Virus record (IMG/VR): IMGVR_UViG_3300050120_000009
Coordinates: 1-34,080 of that record
Reading direction: 5' to 3' (one strand)
Origin: a virus
DNA length: 34,080 bases
Notes under the pieces: model-generated
Told to the model about the DNA's origin: nothing
What the model saw: only the letters and a program-made list of their open reading frames with translations
Database searches by the model: none
Part shown: piece by piece, positions 15,111 through 23,656 of the stretch
Layout of the letters: the number at the start of each line of letters is the position of its first letter
How positions within the stretch are numbered: position 1 is the stretch's first letter
Position numbers and translations under genes: made by a program

Positions 15111-18100
15111 TTAAATGATGTCATCACTAGGTGCACGGATTTTCATCTTCTTCAGTTTTACAAAATCCCTCTTCAAATCGTCTATGTTCGTAATCTGAAC
15201 GCCAGAACTCTGCACCTTCTTCATCATAGCTATGATTTGTTGGATAGTACCATAGTACGACAACGTAGGTTCTGACAGATGCCATCTATACGACGGCCGC
15301 TTCCATAACATTGCATTCTTCGTACCCGCTTGTCCGTTGGACGGCAACGCGATGTAAGCTACACCATCCTGGATCACAGGATAGGGTTTGAACAGCATCT
15401 TATCGCTTGATGCTTTGTGGGACAAACGATAGAAGTTGACGATGCCCGCGCTTGACGCCGCCTTGTAGGTTGCTGCGTGATTACGTATTTGTCCAGATTT
15501 CAGAAGTTGCAACATCTCTCTGAATGCAGCCGGTACGTTCTGTTTCAGAATCACTGGATCTGGCCGCAATCCTTTCTCTTGCCACAGCTTGAACTGTAGC
15601 TCAAGAGCTTTCGCGTTGATGATCTTAGAGTAGTAGAATGGCTGACTAGGTCTAAATCCACAAGCCGATAGTGCTTGCATGGCCTTGTGATTAGTCTCGT
15701 CAATGATATAATCAATACCCAAGAAGCCGTTAGCCACAACAAAAGTCAGTTCAATCGACAGAGCAGACTTCAGTTCGGTTTCACGGACTTCCTTCATCTT
15801 CGTGACCTTCTCAGCTTTCTCCTTGATAATCTTATCCTTGACGCTTTGCTTCATCGGGACCCAGCGTTCAGCAGGTACATCTACTGGTGTGGCTATGTCC
15901 TTAATACCAACGCTCTTCAATAGTTGATTCCGGATATCCTTGGTTGAGGTTTCACCCCGCGTGATGAGAAAACATTGGGCTTTCCGAACAGTCATGGAAT
16001 AGCCATTTAGCAAACTCACACGAACAAACGGTGTTATCGGAGAGCAGTTGGAAATGTATCCATCACCAAACTCGGTATGAGCCAATCGGCCTTTAAGAGA
16101 TGCTGCCTGTGCAGCTATTGGTGAAGCTGAATCCTCAGCACTGTCATCTTCGTTCTCCGAGCTATCATCGTCATCATTCGAACTAATGTTCAGATATTCA
16201 TCGATACGAACAAGCCCCATTTCCTTGGCATTGTAGATGTCCAACCCTGGAGCGTAAGGAACACGTTTCAGAAGCTTGGCGTCTGCAGGAATAGGTGCTA
16301 CCGGTATTGTCTGTTTGACGGGTCCTTCACCATGTAGCTCGATGTAATCCTGTTTGTATTGCTCGTAATCTGCGTTCCGTACTTGTTCGTACTTCGATTG
16401 AGCAATAGCATAATCACGCAAGCCTGGATGTTCAGCGTCAACAGCTTCCCAGCTATTGAATTCACGTACGTCTTCCAACGTCATCTTAATGATTTCTACG
16501 TCAGGTATAGTAGCGTAGTCTGCGTTCTCGGCATTCTCAAATTTAGCTGCGGCAATAACCTTAGATATCAACCGAGCCGTCTTGGTTATATCGATAGTAT
16601 GGTTAGCAACAATGGTGTCGAAGAAGATTTCCTTCCGCAGTTCTTCAGCTTTCAGCTCAGGACGATTGATACGGCTGTTACCCTGTTCCAACGTGCCTGG
16701 ATTCCACACTGTTTCAGTACGAATCAAACGACTGGCGAATTGGAAGTTAAGACCGGTTTCCATTGAAGCGCTAACACCGACCATCCACTTAACTCGCTTG
16801 TCTTTCTCGAAGCGAGCACCATCTTCAAGTTTACGAGCAGCTTTATACAATACTCCGCATTTTTGAAGTTCTGGCCCAGCCAGTGCCCATACTTCTTCAG
16901 CGCTGACTACGCTGTTGGTAAACACCAAAACTTTACCTGGGAACGGACCATATGGAACTTTTTGACCAGTATCCGGATCTTCTATCTCGCCACCGAATAT
17001 ATGCAGCCTGATCCGTTCGATGATAGCCATCGTTTTTGGACTGATACGATCGTCACCCTTTAGCGCAGTCTTACCAAGTACGTCAGAAGCCGGAGCCATC
17101 AAGAAGGCTTCGAGACGAGCCAAGTATGGACGCAGTGCGCTTTCTACACTTTCGCCAGCATCCTCATCTGCTGCGTCTTCTTCCTCATCCTCACCTGAAT
17201 CTTCGCCGTTGTCGTTCTCTTCCTCTAGATCTTCGTTAGTAATCTTCTTCTTTTTATCAAGACCCAAGAACTTCTGCAGATTTTTGTTACCTGCTTTGGC
17301 TTTCTCGGTAATCTTGTCAACTGTGTCACCTAGAATTGTGTTGTACAACTCAAGTTGAGCAGTCCGCAGTTCAACACCGCCGATCCATTCACGTTTGGTT
17401 GGCAGTAGTGCCGCCCATTCCTTACGCATAGCACCAGCTGAGACTATACGACTACGAATCTTAGCTTGGATTAGTTCTGGCGCGCCTTTCTTCCACTGTA
17501 TTACTCGACCACCACGTACTACCTCTCCGTAGGTTTCATTGAATTTTTCTTTATCACCAAACAGCGTGGGATCCATCATGGCTACCTGCATTGCCAGATC
17601 AGATGGACTGTCGTGAACCATAGTGCCGCTTGCCAGTCGTTTCTTTGGTATGTCGGTAATCAATGCCATCGTTGATTTGCTACGTGACGTAGCGTTCTTT
17701 ACTAGATGACTTTCATCTAATGCAACATAACCGAACGCAAACTGACGCAAGAAGTCAATAACCGGGAATACTTCGATTGGCTTCGTACCGTAACAGATAG
17801 ATTGTTCGCGATAGGCAAGACTATCATATTCAGTGACAACCACAGTGTTACGTGGTGCAGCCACCAAGATGGCTTTCAAGCGAGCCCATCCGTTTTGACG
17901 AATAGCGAACCGTGTGATGGCCACAACATTCAGCTTACCGCCAGTGAAATACACTACTTCCTTCACGTAGTTGGCGACCAAATGGCCAGGACACAACACT
18001 AGATACGGCTGACTACGATTGGCTTTGATTTCGTACAGGATGTCTGTAAGCAACAGGACTGACTTACCCCCACCGGCCTGAACAGGAAGTATAGCGAAAT

Positions 18101-19778
18101 CCGGACTGTCCTTAAGCAGATTACGTATCTTGGACTGGTGAGGTAGGAAGCCAATCTCACTAGATAGCAGAGGTATTGACGGCGGTTTCCATTTCGGATC
18201 AACCCCTTGTTCGATAGCTGCTTTACGGTTCGTAGTGTCGGCAGCACGTAGGGCTGGCATATCGTCGTTATACTTGGCGATCATAACGAGCCACGGCATT
18301 GCTTCGATAACTGTGGACACGCTGTATTTGTTGTACACCGGATCAATGTTATCACGAACCACTGCTTCTACTTCTTTGAAGTAACGAGCGAGTGCTCGGA
18401 ACGGACCAAAGCCTGTGCTATTGATATCAACGAGTTTGACCACGCTCTTGTCTTCCAAGCGCTTATACGCAAGGAGCGCTGCTTTATACCATTCTTGCGG
18501 TTTCTTGGCTTGTTGTAACGCAACTTCAATTGTGGGACCAAAATCAAGTCCTTCAAAATCAGAAGGTTTTCCACTGATCTTGTTAGCTGGTACACCGGCA
18601 GCCTCACCCATGCGCGTCATCAGATCGATTAGCTCCGGAGTCACCAGAGTATCATCAATGAGCGTGCGAATATGTGACACGTCTGCCTTACGGAAGCGTA
18701 TCAAATCCAATACTGTCATGTCACCACTGGTATTGGTGTAGGCGTACTTCAAATTCACCCAGTCAATCAGTACCGGCATGTTGGCAGGCAACGGATTCTT
18801 CAGATCATGTCCACTGGACATCGACTTGGCACCTTGGTCGATATCGAACATGCAGAAGCTACCGTCAGTGCGTGCACCAGCTTGAGTATAGCGATCCTCG
18901 TAGTCTACGGTCTGGCCTTTGTGAACTTCTTTAGGCAGATAGAACGGCGTGCCTTTAGGACCAATCGATAGGTTGTATTCATTGATACGTGCGTCTTCAA
19001 CGTGCGAAGGCGGCAACGTCATCGCGATCTTGGATATCGGGAAGCTAGTAAGCGGAGTAACGCCTAGTTCTCCGTATATGGTTCTCACCCATTGCAACAA
19101 TAGCGGATAGATATCGATGTCACGCAGTTGAACCCATGGAGTAGTCGTTAGCTGCTGTGCTTCTCCGCTGGTAATCTTAAAGTCAGCAAAGATAATGGAC
19201 AAAGCACCTTTCGACTGAACCCGAATAGCAAGCAACGTCTCCTTCAATTGAGCCGCTGCATTACCATTCAGCTTCATGGCAGCTACGACTCGTGGGCCCG
19301 GTATAGTCTTGTTGTCTTCAGACTCAGTATTATCTACTGTGAGCTTGTCGTTAGTGTCACGTAGTTCCTGCAAAGTCTCTGCAGTTGGTGTTTTAGGACC
19401 TGTCTTAGCTTCACCCAAGAACCAGTTCTTCAAAAATGTCATCATGTTCACAGTGTCAGAACGACCACTGTACAGTGGAACTGACGCTATGAAATATTGA
19501 TCGTGGCCTTGGTCTACTTTCTTGATCCGTAGATAACCATACGGAAGCGTTTTAGCCATCTGTTTGGCAACTACGCGCCCACGCATGGCCGTACCAAACT
19601 TTGGATCATGGGCTATTGACGGGAAGAACACCGAGGCCCACATCTTCGTCATAAAAGCTGACGGTGCTCCTACATAACCGTGATTGTAGACAAAGAGAAA
19701 GCGTGACTTCAGTTCCCGCTTCGGAAGCATCAAATCTTCAGGGATTATAAGATTTGTGGTTGGACGTAGATTGGCCAT
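15111..19778 (-). CDS. SNF2-like helicase, 1555 residues
   Basis: A superfamily-2 helicase of SNF2 type. Visible motifs are FLPHQSK with Walker A PVQAGGGKS (near residues 561-573), motif II LDESH (near 689), motif III SGTMVHDSPSD (near 716), motif V ASMETGLNFQFASRLIRTE and motif VI EQGNSRINRP (near 1036). A long acidic loop (near residues 860-890) separates the RecA-like halves. The first 550 residues and the last 400 are of unknown fold. It would use ATP to move along or remodel DNA or DNA-protein complexes; whether in packaging, replication or take-over of host DNA is not known. It sits in the structural region, followed by head-type genes. A promoter-like box lies 70-77 bases upstream. This type of very long helicase next to virion genes could itself be packaged, which is inference. 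Confidence 0.9.
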   Translation of the reverse strand: MANLRPTTNLIIPEDLMLPKRELKSRFLFVYNHGYVGAPSAFMTKMWASVFFPSIAHDPKFGTAMRGRVVAKQMAKTLPYGYLRIKKVDQGHDQYFIASVPLYSGRSDTVNMMTFLKNWFLGEAKTGPKTPTAETLQELRDTNDKLTVDNTESEDNKTIPGPRVVAAMKLNGNAAAQLKETLLAIRVQSKGALSIIFADFKITSGEAQQLTTTPWVQLRDIDIYPLLLQWVRTIYGELGVTPLTSFPISKIAMTLPPSHVEDARINEYNLSIGPKGTPFYLPKEVHKGQTVDYEDRYTQAGARTDGSFCMFDIDQGAKSMSSGHDLKNPLPANMPVLIDWVNLKYAYTNTSGDMTVLDLIRFRKADVSHIRTLIDDTLVTPELIDLMTRMGEAAGVPANKISGKPSDFEGLDFGPTIEVALQQAKKPQEWYKAALLAYKRLEDKSVVKLVDINSTGFGPFRALARYFKEVEAVVRDNIDPVYNKYSVSTVIEAMPWLVMIAKYNDDMPALRAADTTNRKAAIEQGVDPKWKPPSIPLLSSEIGFLPHQSKIRNLLKDSPDFAILPVQAGGGKSVLLLTDILYEIKANRSQPYLVLCPGHLVANYVKEVVYFTGGKLNVVAITRFAIRQNGWARLKAILVAAPRNTVVVTEYDSLAYREQSICYGTKPIEVFPVIDFLRQFAFGYVALDESHLVKNATSRSKSTMALITDIPKKRLASGTMVHDSPSDLAMQVAMMDPTLFGDKEKFNETYGEVVRGGRVIQWKKGAPELIQAKIRSRIVSAGAMRKEWAALLPTKREWIGGVELRTAQLELYNTILGDTVDKITEKAKAGNKNLQKFLGLDKKKKITNEDLEEENDNGEDSGEDEEEDAADEDAGESVESALRPYLARLEAFLMAPASDVLGKTALKGDDRISPKTMAIIERIRLHIFGGEIEDPDTGQKVPYGPFPGKVLVFTNSVVSAEEVWALAGPELQKCGVLYKAARKLEDGARFEKDKRVKWMVGVSASMETGLNFQFASRLIRTETVWNPGTLEQGNSRINRPELKAEELRKEIFFDTIVANHTIDITKTARLISKVIAAAKFENAENADYATIPDVEIIKMTLEDVREFNSWEAVDAEHPGLRDYAIAQSKYEQVRNADYEQYKQDYIELHGEGPVKQTIPVAPIPADAKLLKRVPYAPGLDIYNAKEMGLVRIDEYLNISSNDDDDSSENEDDSAEDSASPIAAQAASLKGRLAHTEFGDGYISNCSPITPFVRVSLLNGYSMTVRKAQCFLITRGETSTKDIRNQLLKSVGIKDIATPVDVPAERWVPMKQSVKDKIIKEKAEKVTKMKEVRETELKSALSIELTFVVANGFLGIDYIIDETNHKAMQALSACGFRPSQPFYYSKIINAKALELQFKLWQEKGLRPDPVILKQNVPAAFREMLQLLKSGQIRNHAATYKAASSAGIVNFYRLSHKASSDKMLFKPYPVIQDGVAYIALPSNGQAGTKNAMLWKRPSYRWHLSEPTLSYYGTIQQIIAMMKKVQSSGVQITNIDDLKRDFVKLKKMKIRAPSDDII

Positions 19779-19847
19779 CGATCGGCACCTTTTTAGAGTT
19801 TATCCGGGCGTGTAGATACTTGACACGATATTACTTGCGATTCAACG

Positions 19848-19855
19848 GTAAAATT
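19848..19855 (-). promoter_or_regulatory. Candidate phage promoter box AATTTTAC (copy 3)
   Basis: GCAATTTTAC on the minus strand, followed by CGTTGAATCG, 70-77 bases upstream of the helicase ATG and 29 bases downstream of the hairpin at 19884-19917. The same GCAATTTTAC decamer is found in copy 4. Confidence 0.5.
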
Positions 19856-19883
19856 GCATTGAGTGACTACAACAAACGCAATA

Positions 19884-19917
19884 AGGGGCTCCCAAGGAAT
19901 TACCCATGAGAGCCCCT
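19884..19917 (-). terminator. Probable terminator upstream of helicase
   Basis: AGGGGCTC (19884-19891) pairs with GAGCCCCT (19910-19917) with an 18-base loop. The minus-strand transcript continues TTATTGCGTTTGTTG, a moderate U tract. It lies 57 bases after the stop of the small membrane protein gene and before a promoter-like box. Confidence 0.65.
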
Positions 19918-19944
19918 CGATACTGTGAACCACTACATCTATGG

Positions 19945-19957
19945 CTTATTTACTACG
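19945..19957 (-). promoter_or_regulatory. Repeated TAGTAAATAAGCC element (copy 1)
   Basis: CGTAGTAAATAAG on the minus strand. The 13-mer TAGTAAATAAGCC recurs exactly at 30462-30474 and a shorter form, CGTAGTAAATAG, at 20396-20407. All are intergenic. This copy lies before the terminator at 19884-19917, so a role as promoter for the helicase is doubtful. Function unknown. Confidence 0.3.
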
Positions 19958-19973
19958 CCCAGATATTTGTCAA

Positions 19974-20357
19974 TTACGTAGTTGCTGGTGGAACTGGCTC
20001 AACCACTGGAGCCTGAACAGGAGCCGGTGTAGAAACAGGAACGACAACCGGTGTAGATACTACAGCCGGTACAGGAGTCTGAGTTACTGGTGCTGGAACC
20101 GGAACTTGAACTGGGGCAGGAAGGATCGGAGCAGTTGCCACACCACCTGGAGTCGGTGCGAGCGTGGCGTTTACCGAAGCTTTTTCAGCCAAAGACTTGA
20201 GTTCAGTCTGAGCCTTCGTTACCAAACTGTTCAACAGTGTCGGGTCTTTCTTTAGAAGATACCGATAGCCGATAGCTCCGATTAGAATGCCGACGATCAA
20301 CATTGGAACTGCGATTGCAAGATGCAGAACATCACCTGCGATTGATAGAACGTCCAT
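19974..20357 (-). CDS. Membrane-anchored Pro/Val-rich protein
   Basis: A 127-residue protein with one predicted membrane segment (residues 12-33, AIAVPMLIVGILIGAIGY), a short helical region (residues 36-60) and a long Pro/Val/Ala/Thr tail (residues 66-127). The architecture recalls membrane-anchored linker proteins such as spanin- or TonB-like phage products, but there is no specific motif to support either. It is a separate small gene with an AAGGAT ribosome binding site and a terminator-like hairpin downstream. A role at the host envelope (lysis or injection) is inference. Confidence 0.78.
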   Translation of the reverse strand: MDVLSIAGDVLHLAIAVPMLIVGILIGAIGYRYLLKKDPTLLNSLVTKAQTELKSLAEKASVNATLAPTPGGVATAPILPAPVQVPVPAPVTQTPVPAVVSTPVVVPVSTPAPVQAPVVEPVPPATT

Positions 20358-20395
20358 GATTCAAATCCTTAGGAAGGGTTATTTGTTGACACTAA

Positions 20396-20407
20396 CTATT
20401 TACTACG
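20396..20407 (-). promoter_or_regulatory. Repeated CGTAGTAAATA element (copy 2)
   Basis: CGTAGTAAATAG on the minus strand, about 38 bases upstream of the ATG of the small membrane protein gene and directly at the end of the preceding gene. It shares CGTAGTAAATA with the element at 19945-19957. It could be a promoter -10 element, loosely like the T4 late TATAAATA box. Confidence 0.35.
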
Positions 20408-21139
20408 CTAAATAAGTTTGAGAACTGCACGTCTGTTCAGTGGACGCATTGAACGCAACAGCGGCATCCAAAGTATGTCCAGAATAAACCGTTCCAATTC
20501 AGCTTTAGACGGGGTGTGATTGGTGGGCAAATCAGGAAACATTGGACAGATTATGTCATAACCGATTATCCATCGGTCATGCATATTATCTGCACCGTCG
20601 TTCTCAACAAAGATCTCTAGCCCACTAGTACCTGGGATATGTTTCTTGTAACGTCCGTTGTGGCGTATCAGGTCAAATCTGGGCATCGGTATTTCACGTA
20701 GCCATTTGATGAACGACGGATCTGTGTTAAGGGTCTTGGCGTACACCGTCAATACGAATCCTTTCTCTGTTACGGTAACTCGACGGTGTGTAGACCGGAT
20801 CTTGATAGTTTCGAACAAATTGACCCGATTCACAAACTTAACGAAGGCCCGCCGGCGTTCACGTAGATAATCCGAGATATCGTCGTTACGAGATTCGTGG
20901 AAATTCTGGAATGGATAGACACCGCGCTGAGCACACAGTCGTACATATTCTTTGAGTGCGAATCCCCAATCTGTCATTGGATCCGGACCCAAAGTCAAAT
21001 TTTGTATGGCCGCACCCCAAAGACTACGATTGTTCGGATTGAACGCCAAAGGAAATGTGTCTTCGGTCGGTACACGAGCTTGGTCTAGTGGTGGTATCCC
21101 AAGATTCGATAGAAACGGATGTTCAGTATTCGTCTTCAT
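20408..21139 (-). CDS. Phage protein of unknown function
   Basis: A 243-residue protein with many aromatic and basic residues. Segments include WGFALKEYVRLCAQRGVYPF, YLRERRRAFVKFVNRVN and MHDRWIIGYDIICPMFPDLP. It may be a tail or neck protein judging by the surroundings, but I recognise no family. The ATG at 21139 begins 2 bases after the stop of the preceding gene; another ATG at 21151 (overlapping that gene) is possible. No tag at the N-terminus. Confidence 0.78.
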   Translation of the reverse strand: MKTNTEHPFLSNLGIPPLDQARVPTEDTFPLAFNPNNRSLWGAAIQNLTLGPDPMTDWGFALKEYVRLCAQRGVYPFQNFHESRNDDISDYLRERRRAFVKFVNRVNLFETIKIRSTHRRVTVTEKGFVLTVYAKTLNTDPSFIKWLREIPMPRFDLIRHNGRYKKHIPGTSGLEIFVENDGADNMHDRWIIGYDIICPMFPDLPTNHTPSKAELERFILDILWMPLLRSMRPLNRRAVLKLI

Positions 21140-21141
21140 GA

Positions 21142-21804
21142 CTACATCCACTTGTTACTAATCGGCCCAGTGATCTCACCTTTGCCTTCACCAGTGCTGC
21201 TATTGCGAGACCCAGTAAATTTCCAATAGCCTACTTGACTGTCGTGGCTTTCGTCCTCATAAGCGATCAAGTTACGGTCGTTAGGGTCGTTGCGATCCGG
21301 GGCAACATCAGCTTTCGGATATTTCTTCATTAGATCCGATTCCCATTTGTCACAGTCGGTATACGTATTGGCAGTAACCAAACCTAGGCGAAGAGCCGCT
21401 CGCAATGTATTGGGACTAGCACCGTCGTCGATCAATGCTTCTTGATCGCCGCTTACATCAACACCTACATCGTCAGCACCAACACCATCATCAAGTGTCG
21501 AGTCTTGTGTCTGTTGTTGGTTGCTGGTGCCTTCAGGTGCGCCATCGTTTAGTATAAGATCGTCAGGGCTAGTTGTGTTCGGGTCGTAGTCGCCATCCAA
21601 CACTTCCTGTTGTTCCGACAGACCAGTATCACCCGTAGCAACTACAGTTTCTTTCGAATCCGCCAGCATTTCATACATGATTGCTTCTAGCGTTTCGTGA
21701 TCAGTATTGACTGACTCAGCCAATCCATGTACTTGCGCATCCGAGGGTTTAGAATTCAAAGCCAAGAACGCAACAATTAAACGGGTCAACAATTCTTTGT
21801 CCAT
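21142..21804 (-). CDS. Two-part protein with internal tag-like motif
   Basis: A 220-residue protein. Residues 1-50 (MDKELLTRLIVAFLALNSKP, then DAQVHGLAESVNTDHETLEA) form a small helical domain that I recall as frequent at the start of small proteins in T4-like and other large phages, of unknown function. Residues 55-130 are acidic and disordered. Residues 132-147 contain TLRAALRLGLVTANTY, which resembles the tag core, followed by a folded C-terminal part ending KFTGSRNSSTGEGKGEIT. The gene may be a fusion of a helical adaptor and a tagged module. An AAAGGTG site supports the start. Confidence 0.8.
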   Translation of the reverse strand: MDKELLTRLIVAFLALNSKPSDAQVHGLAESVNTDHETLEAIMYEMLADSKETVVATGDTGLSEQQEVLDGDYDPNTTSPDDLILNDGAPEGTSNQQQTQDSTLDDGVGADDVGVDVSGDQEALIDDGASPNTLRAALRLGLVTANTYTDCDKWESDLMKKYPKADVAPDRNDPNDRNLIAYEDESHDSQVGYWKFTGSRNSSTGEGKGEITGPISNKWM

Positions 21805-21814
21805 GGATACACCT

Positions 21815-22177
21815 TTATTTTATGGTAGCGAACTTTGCACGTAAAGCTTTGATATCTGGTGGAACCTTGCCTTCAGGAACGAATTCAGTGACCTGATAGC
21901 GTATGTCTTCAAATAGCTTGGCTGCTGTTTTTCCTTCAGCGTCGAAGCCACCTGCAAAATTCTTGGTACGCAACGAGAACAACAGAGTATCTGAATCCAT
22001 GGTTAAGTCTAGTTCAGCACTGAACTTGCTACTCTTCCAAATGATACGTTGTTCATCTGAGTCTTCGTCGGTAACGAAATGAGGGCCTAACACCTTCTTG
22101 ACGGCGGTCAATACGCGGCCGGCTTCTTTCGAGTCAGCCAGTAACCGTGTAGCAGCATTTAGCTCAATGGCGGTCAT
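21815..22177 (-). CDS. Tagged protein, paralogue of 31876-32358
   Basis: A 120-residue protein starting MTAIELNAATRLLADSK. After the tag, KEAGRVLTAVKKVLGPHF and IIWKSSKFSAELDL align with EEAGKLLTVLKPILGSDF and IVWKNSIYRAGIEL in the gene at 31876-32358, so the two are diverged copies of the same tagged domain. The body is predicted alpha/beta with a hydrophobic strand LLFSLRTK. I know no family. The pair shows that tag and body have duplicated together. Start supported by the tag; ribosome binding site is GAGAAT. Confidence 0.83.
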   Translation of the reverse strand: MTAIELNAATRLLADSKEAGRVLTAVKKVLGPHFVTDEDSDEQRIIWKSSKFSAELDLTMDSDTLLFSLRTKNFAGGFDAEGKTAAKLFEDIRYQVTEFVPEGKVPPDIKALRAKFATIK

Positions 22178-22186
22178 TTCTTATTC

Positions 22187-22504
22187 TCATTTAGATCGTG
22201 CACGAAACAGATGACGGTGGCGTCTATCATGGCATCCTAGACACAGAGTAATTAGATTTGCCATAGTAGTAGTGCCACCGTCGGATAAGCTTATTATGTG
22301 ATGTACTTCTTTGCCGGGCTTTAGACAGCGAACGCCATTAAATATGGCTTGGCATCGACCACCATCTCGTTGCCATACTTTATCGCGTATTGGCCACCAG
22401 CCAGCTTTAATCGACATACCAGAATTTGTGTTGTACGTATCTCTACGTATGGAGGCCACGCCGTGACTATTCCTTCTTGAACTTCTAACACGACGGGCCC
22501 ACAT
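22187..22504 (-). CDS. HNH endonuclease
   Basis: A 105-residue HNH nuclease. Cys51 and Cys60 with Cys88 and Cys91 form the usual zinc-binding pairs, and the catalytic core is KEVHHIISLSDGGTTTMANL (His68/His69, Asn83), followed by CHDRRH. Such small stand-alone HNH proteins in phages are either homing endonucleases or DNA packaging/repair nucleases. Here it lies between two small unknown genes in the virion region with an AAGGAG site and regular spacing, with no sign of an intron, so I call it a free-standing HNH nuclease. It has no tag. The N-terminal 40 residues are basic and could bind DNA. Confidence 0.9.
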   Translation of the reverse strand: MWARRVRSSRRNSHGVASIRRDTYNTNSGMSIKAGWWPIRDKVWQRDGGRCQAIFNGVRCLKPGKEVHHIISLSDGGTTTMANLITLCLGCHDRRHRHLFRARSK

Positions 22505-22517
22505 GCCTACTCCTTAA

Positions 22518-22769
22518 TTAGTCGGGTGCTTCGGTGAAAGTTACGTAGTATTGTTTGCCCTGTTTGAAGAATTCCTTGGCTAGAGGATTAGCGATACCAA
22601 GTCGGATTTCACCCCAAGGAGTAGCGTTACCAAACAGTGCATTCTCAGGTTTAGCTCGTTCACCCTCGTCTGGAGTCCATACTGCTCCGAATCTTACTTC
22701 TTGAGGATGTTCCGTAATATCTTCAGACGAGGGCGTGATATGACATTGCATTTTTGCGACAACTGACAT
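22518..22769 (-). CDS. Small conserved phage protein, unknown
   Basis: An 83-residue protein (MSVVAKMQCHITPSSEDITE; later FGNATPWGEIRLGIANPLA and FFKQGKQYYVTFTEAPD). This pattern (a TPxGE motif, an N-x-x-A-K-x-F-F stretch, and Y-Y-V-x-F near the C-terminus) recurs in small phage proteins of unknown role, as far as I recall; I cannot name a family. It follows the gene with PKD domains and precedes the HNH gene. Confidence 0.8.
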   Translation of the reverse strand: MSVVAKMQCHITPSSEDITEHPQEVRFGAVWTPDEGERAKPENALFGNATPWGEIRLGIANPLAKEFFKQGKQYYVTFTEAPD

Positions 22770-22816
22770 GATGAAATCCTAGATAAGATTGCGCAGTCTA
22801 GGGTTTGATCTTGCAC

Positions 22817-22837
22817 GAACGGGAGCGCTACCCGTTC
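22817..22837 (-). other. Hairpin in intergenic gap, no U tract
   Basis: GAACGGG (22817-22823) pairs with CCCGTTC (22831-22837) around a 7-base loop. It lies after the stop of the PKD-domain gene. No U run follows on the minus strand, so it is either an mRNA stabiliser or a weak terminator. Confidence 0.45.
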
Positions 22838-22856
22838 TACTTTCACCCGATTGAAA

Positions 22857-23609
22857 TTACGAAACTACGGCAGGTGCTGTAGCATTGACAGATGGTTTAG
22901 CGACACCACCTTCAGTAGCTACAACCGAAGCAGTGTACGTTCCAGCGGCAGTATAGGTGTAGACAAACGGATTGGTTGAAACTTGAGTTGAGGTACCATC
23001 ACCCGGATTGAACTGGAATTGTGTAGCTGTACCGTTGTGTTCAGTAACAGTCCACGTTACTTCCAACGGATGCGCGCCGGTCAGCGGTGTACCCGCCATC
23101 GTCAGCGAATAGGCTGGAGCACTGACAACCACTGGTGCCCCGGCGCTAACTTGCGTACCAATGATAGTGTCTACAGTCGGTGTCATCTTGACCACATACG
23201 ATCCCGGGATCGTATATGAATGAGTCGCTGTTGGACTCGAAGTATTACTGTTAGTTGTACCATCACCCCAATTCCAATTGAAGTTAGACGCAGATCCGCC
23301 TACTTCAGTAGCAGTTGCAGTAACACTCAATGGTTCAGTTCCACTTAGGGGGCTGGCAACGATGGTCACGCTATAATTATCCGAACTGATTTCGTCGACT
23401 ATCGGTGCCGGCATTTCACTCACGTACGCAAATCCATACAATGCGGCGTTACGCTTAAACGGTACTCCGCTGTTATAACACAAGCTGGCACCGAATTGGT
23501 CATACGCCGCGACGTCAGTTCCTGCCCATACGATAGGTGACGGACTCGTCGGATAATTTTCTTTGACTAGTGCAGCTTTAGCTTGCGCATAAGTGATAGG
23601 AGTTGTCAT
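22857..23609 (-). CDS. Virion protein with two PKD/Ig-like domains
   Basis: A 250-residue protein. Residues 1-70 are a small N-terminal domain with a Trp and a Cys (YDQFGASLCYNSGVPF) that may anchor to the virion. Residues 78-145 and 166-233 are two PKD-type beta-sandwich repeats, recognised by the WGDGT / PGDGT motifs (residues 114-118 and 202-206) and YTYTAAGTYTASV. PKD and Ig-like domains on phage heads or tails (as in Hoc-like proteins) bind weakly to surface sugars and help attachment. The protein is probably displayed on the virion surface. AAGGAA ribosome binding site. Confidence 0.85.
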   Translation of the reverse strand: MTTPITYAQAKAALVKENYPTSPSPIVWAGTDVAAYDQFGASLCYNSGVPFKRNAALYGFAYVSEMPAPIVDEISSDNYSVTIVASPLSGTEPLSVTATATEVGGSASNFNWNWGDGTTNSNTSSPTATHSYTIPGSYVVKMTPTVDTIIGTQVSAGAPVVVSAPAYSLTMAGTPLTGAHPLEVTWTVTEHNGTATQFQFNPGDGTSTQVSTNPFVYTYTAAGTYTASVVATEGGVAKPSVNATAPAVVS

Positions 23610-23656
23610 GATTCATTCCTTATTGATTGATGCACTCAAATTGTGGATTGATTTAT

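Noticed and set aside
19945-19957. TAGTAAATA copy 1 as the helicase promoter
   Set aside because: A terminator-like hairpin lies between this element and the helicase gene, and a better candidate box is found downstream of that hairpin.
22187-22504. HNH gene as part of an intron or intein
   Set aside because: No interrupted gene flanks it; both neighbours have complete starts and stops, so it is a free-standing gene.
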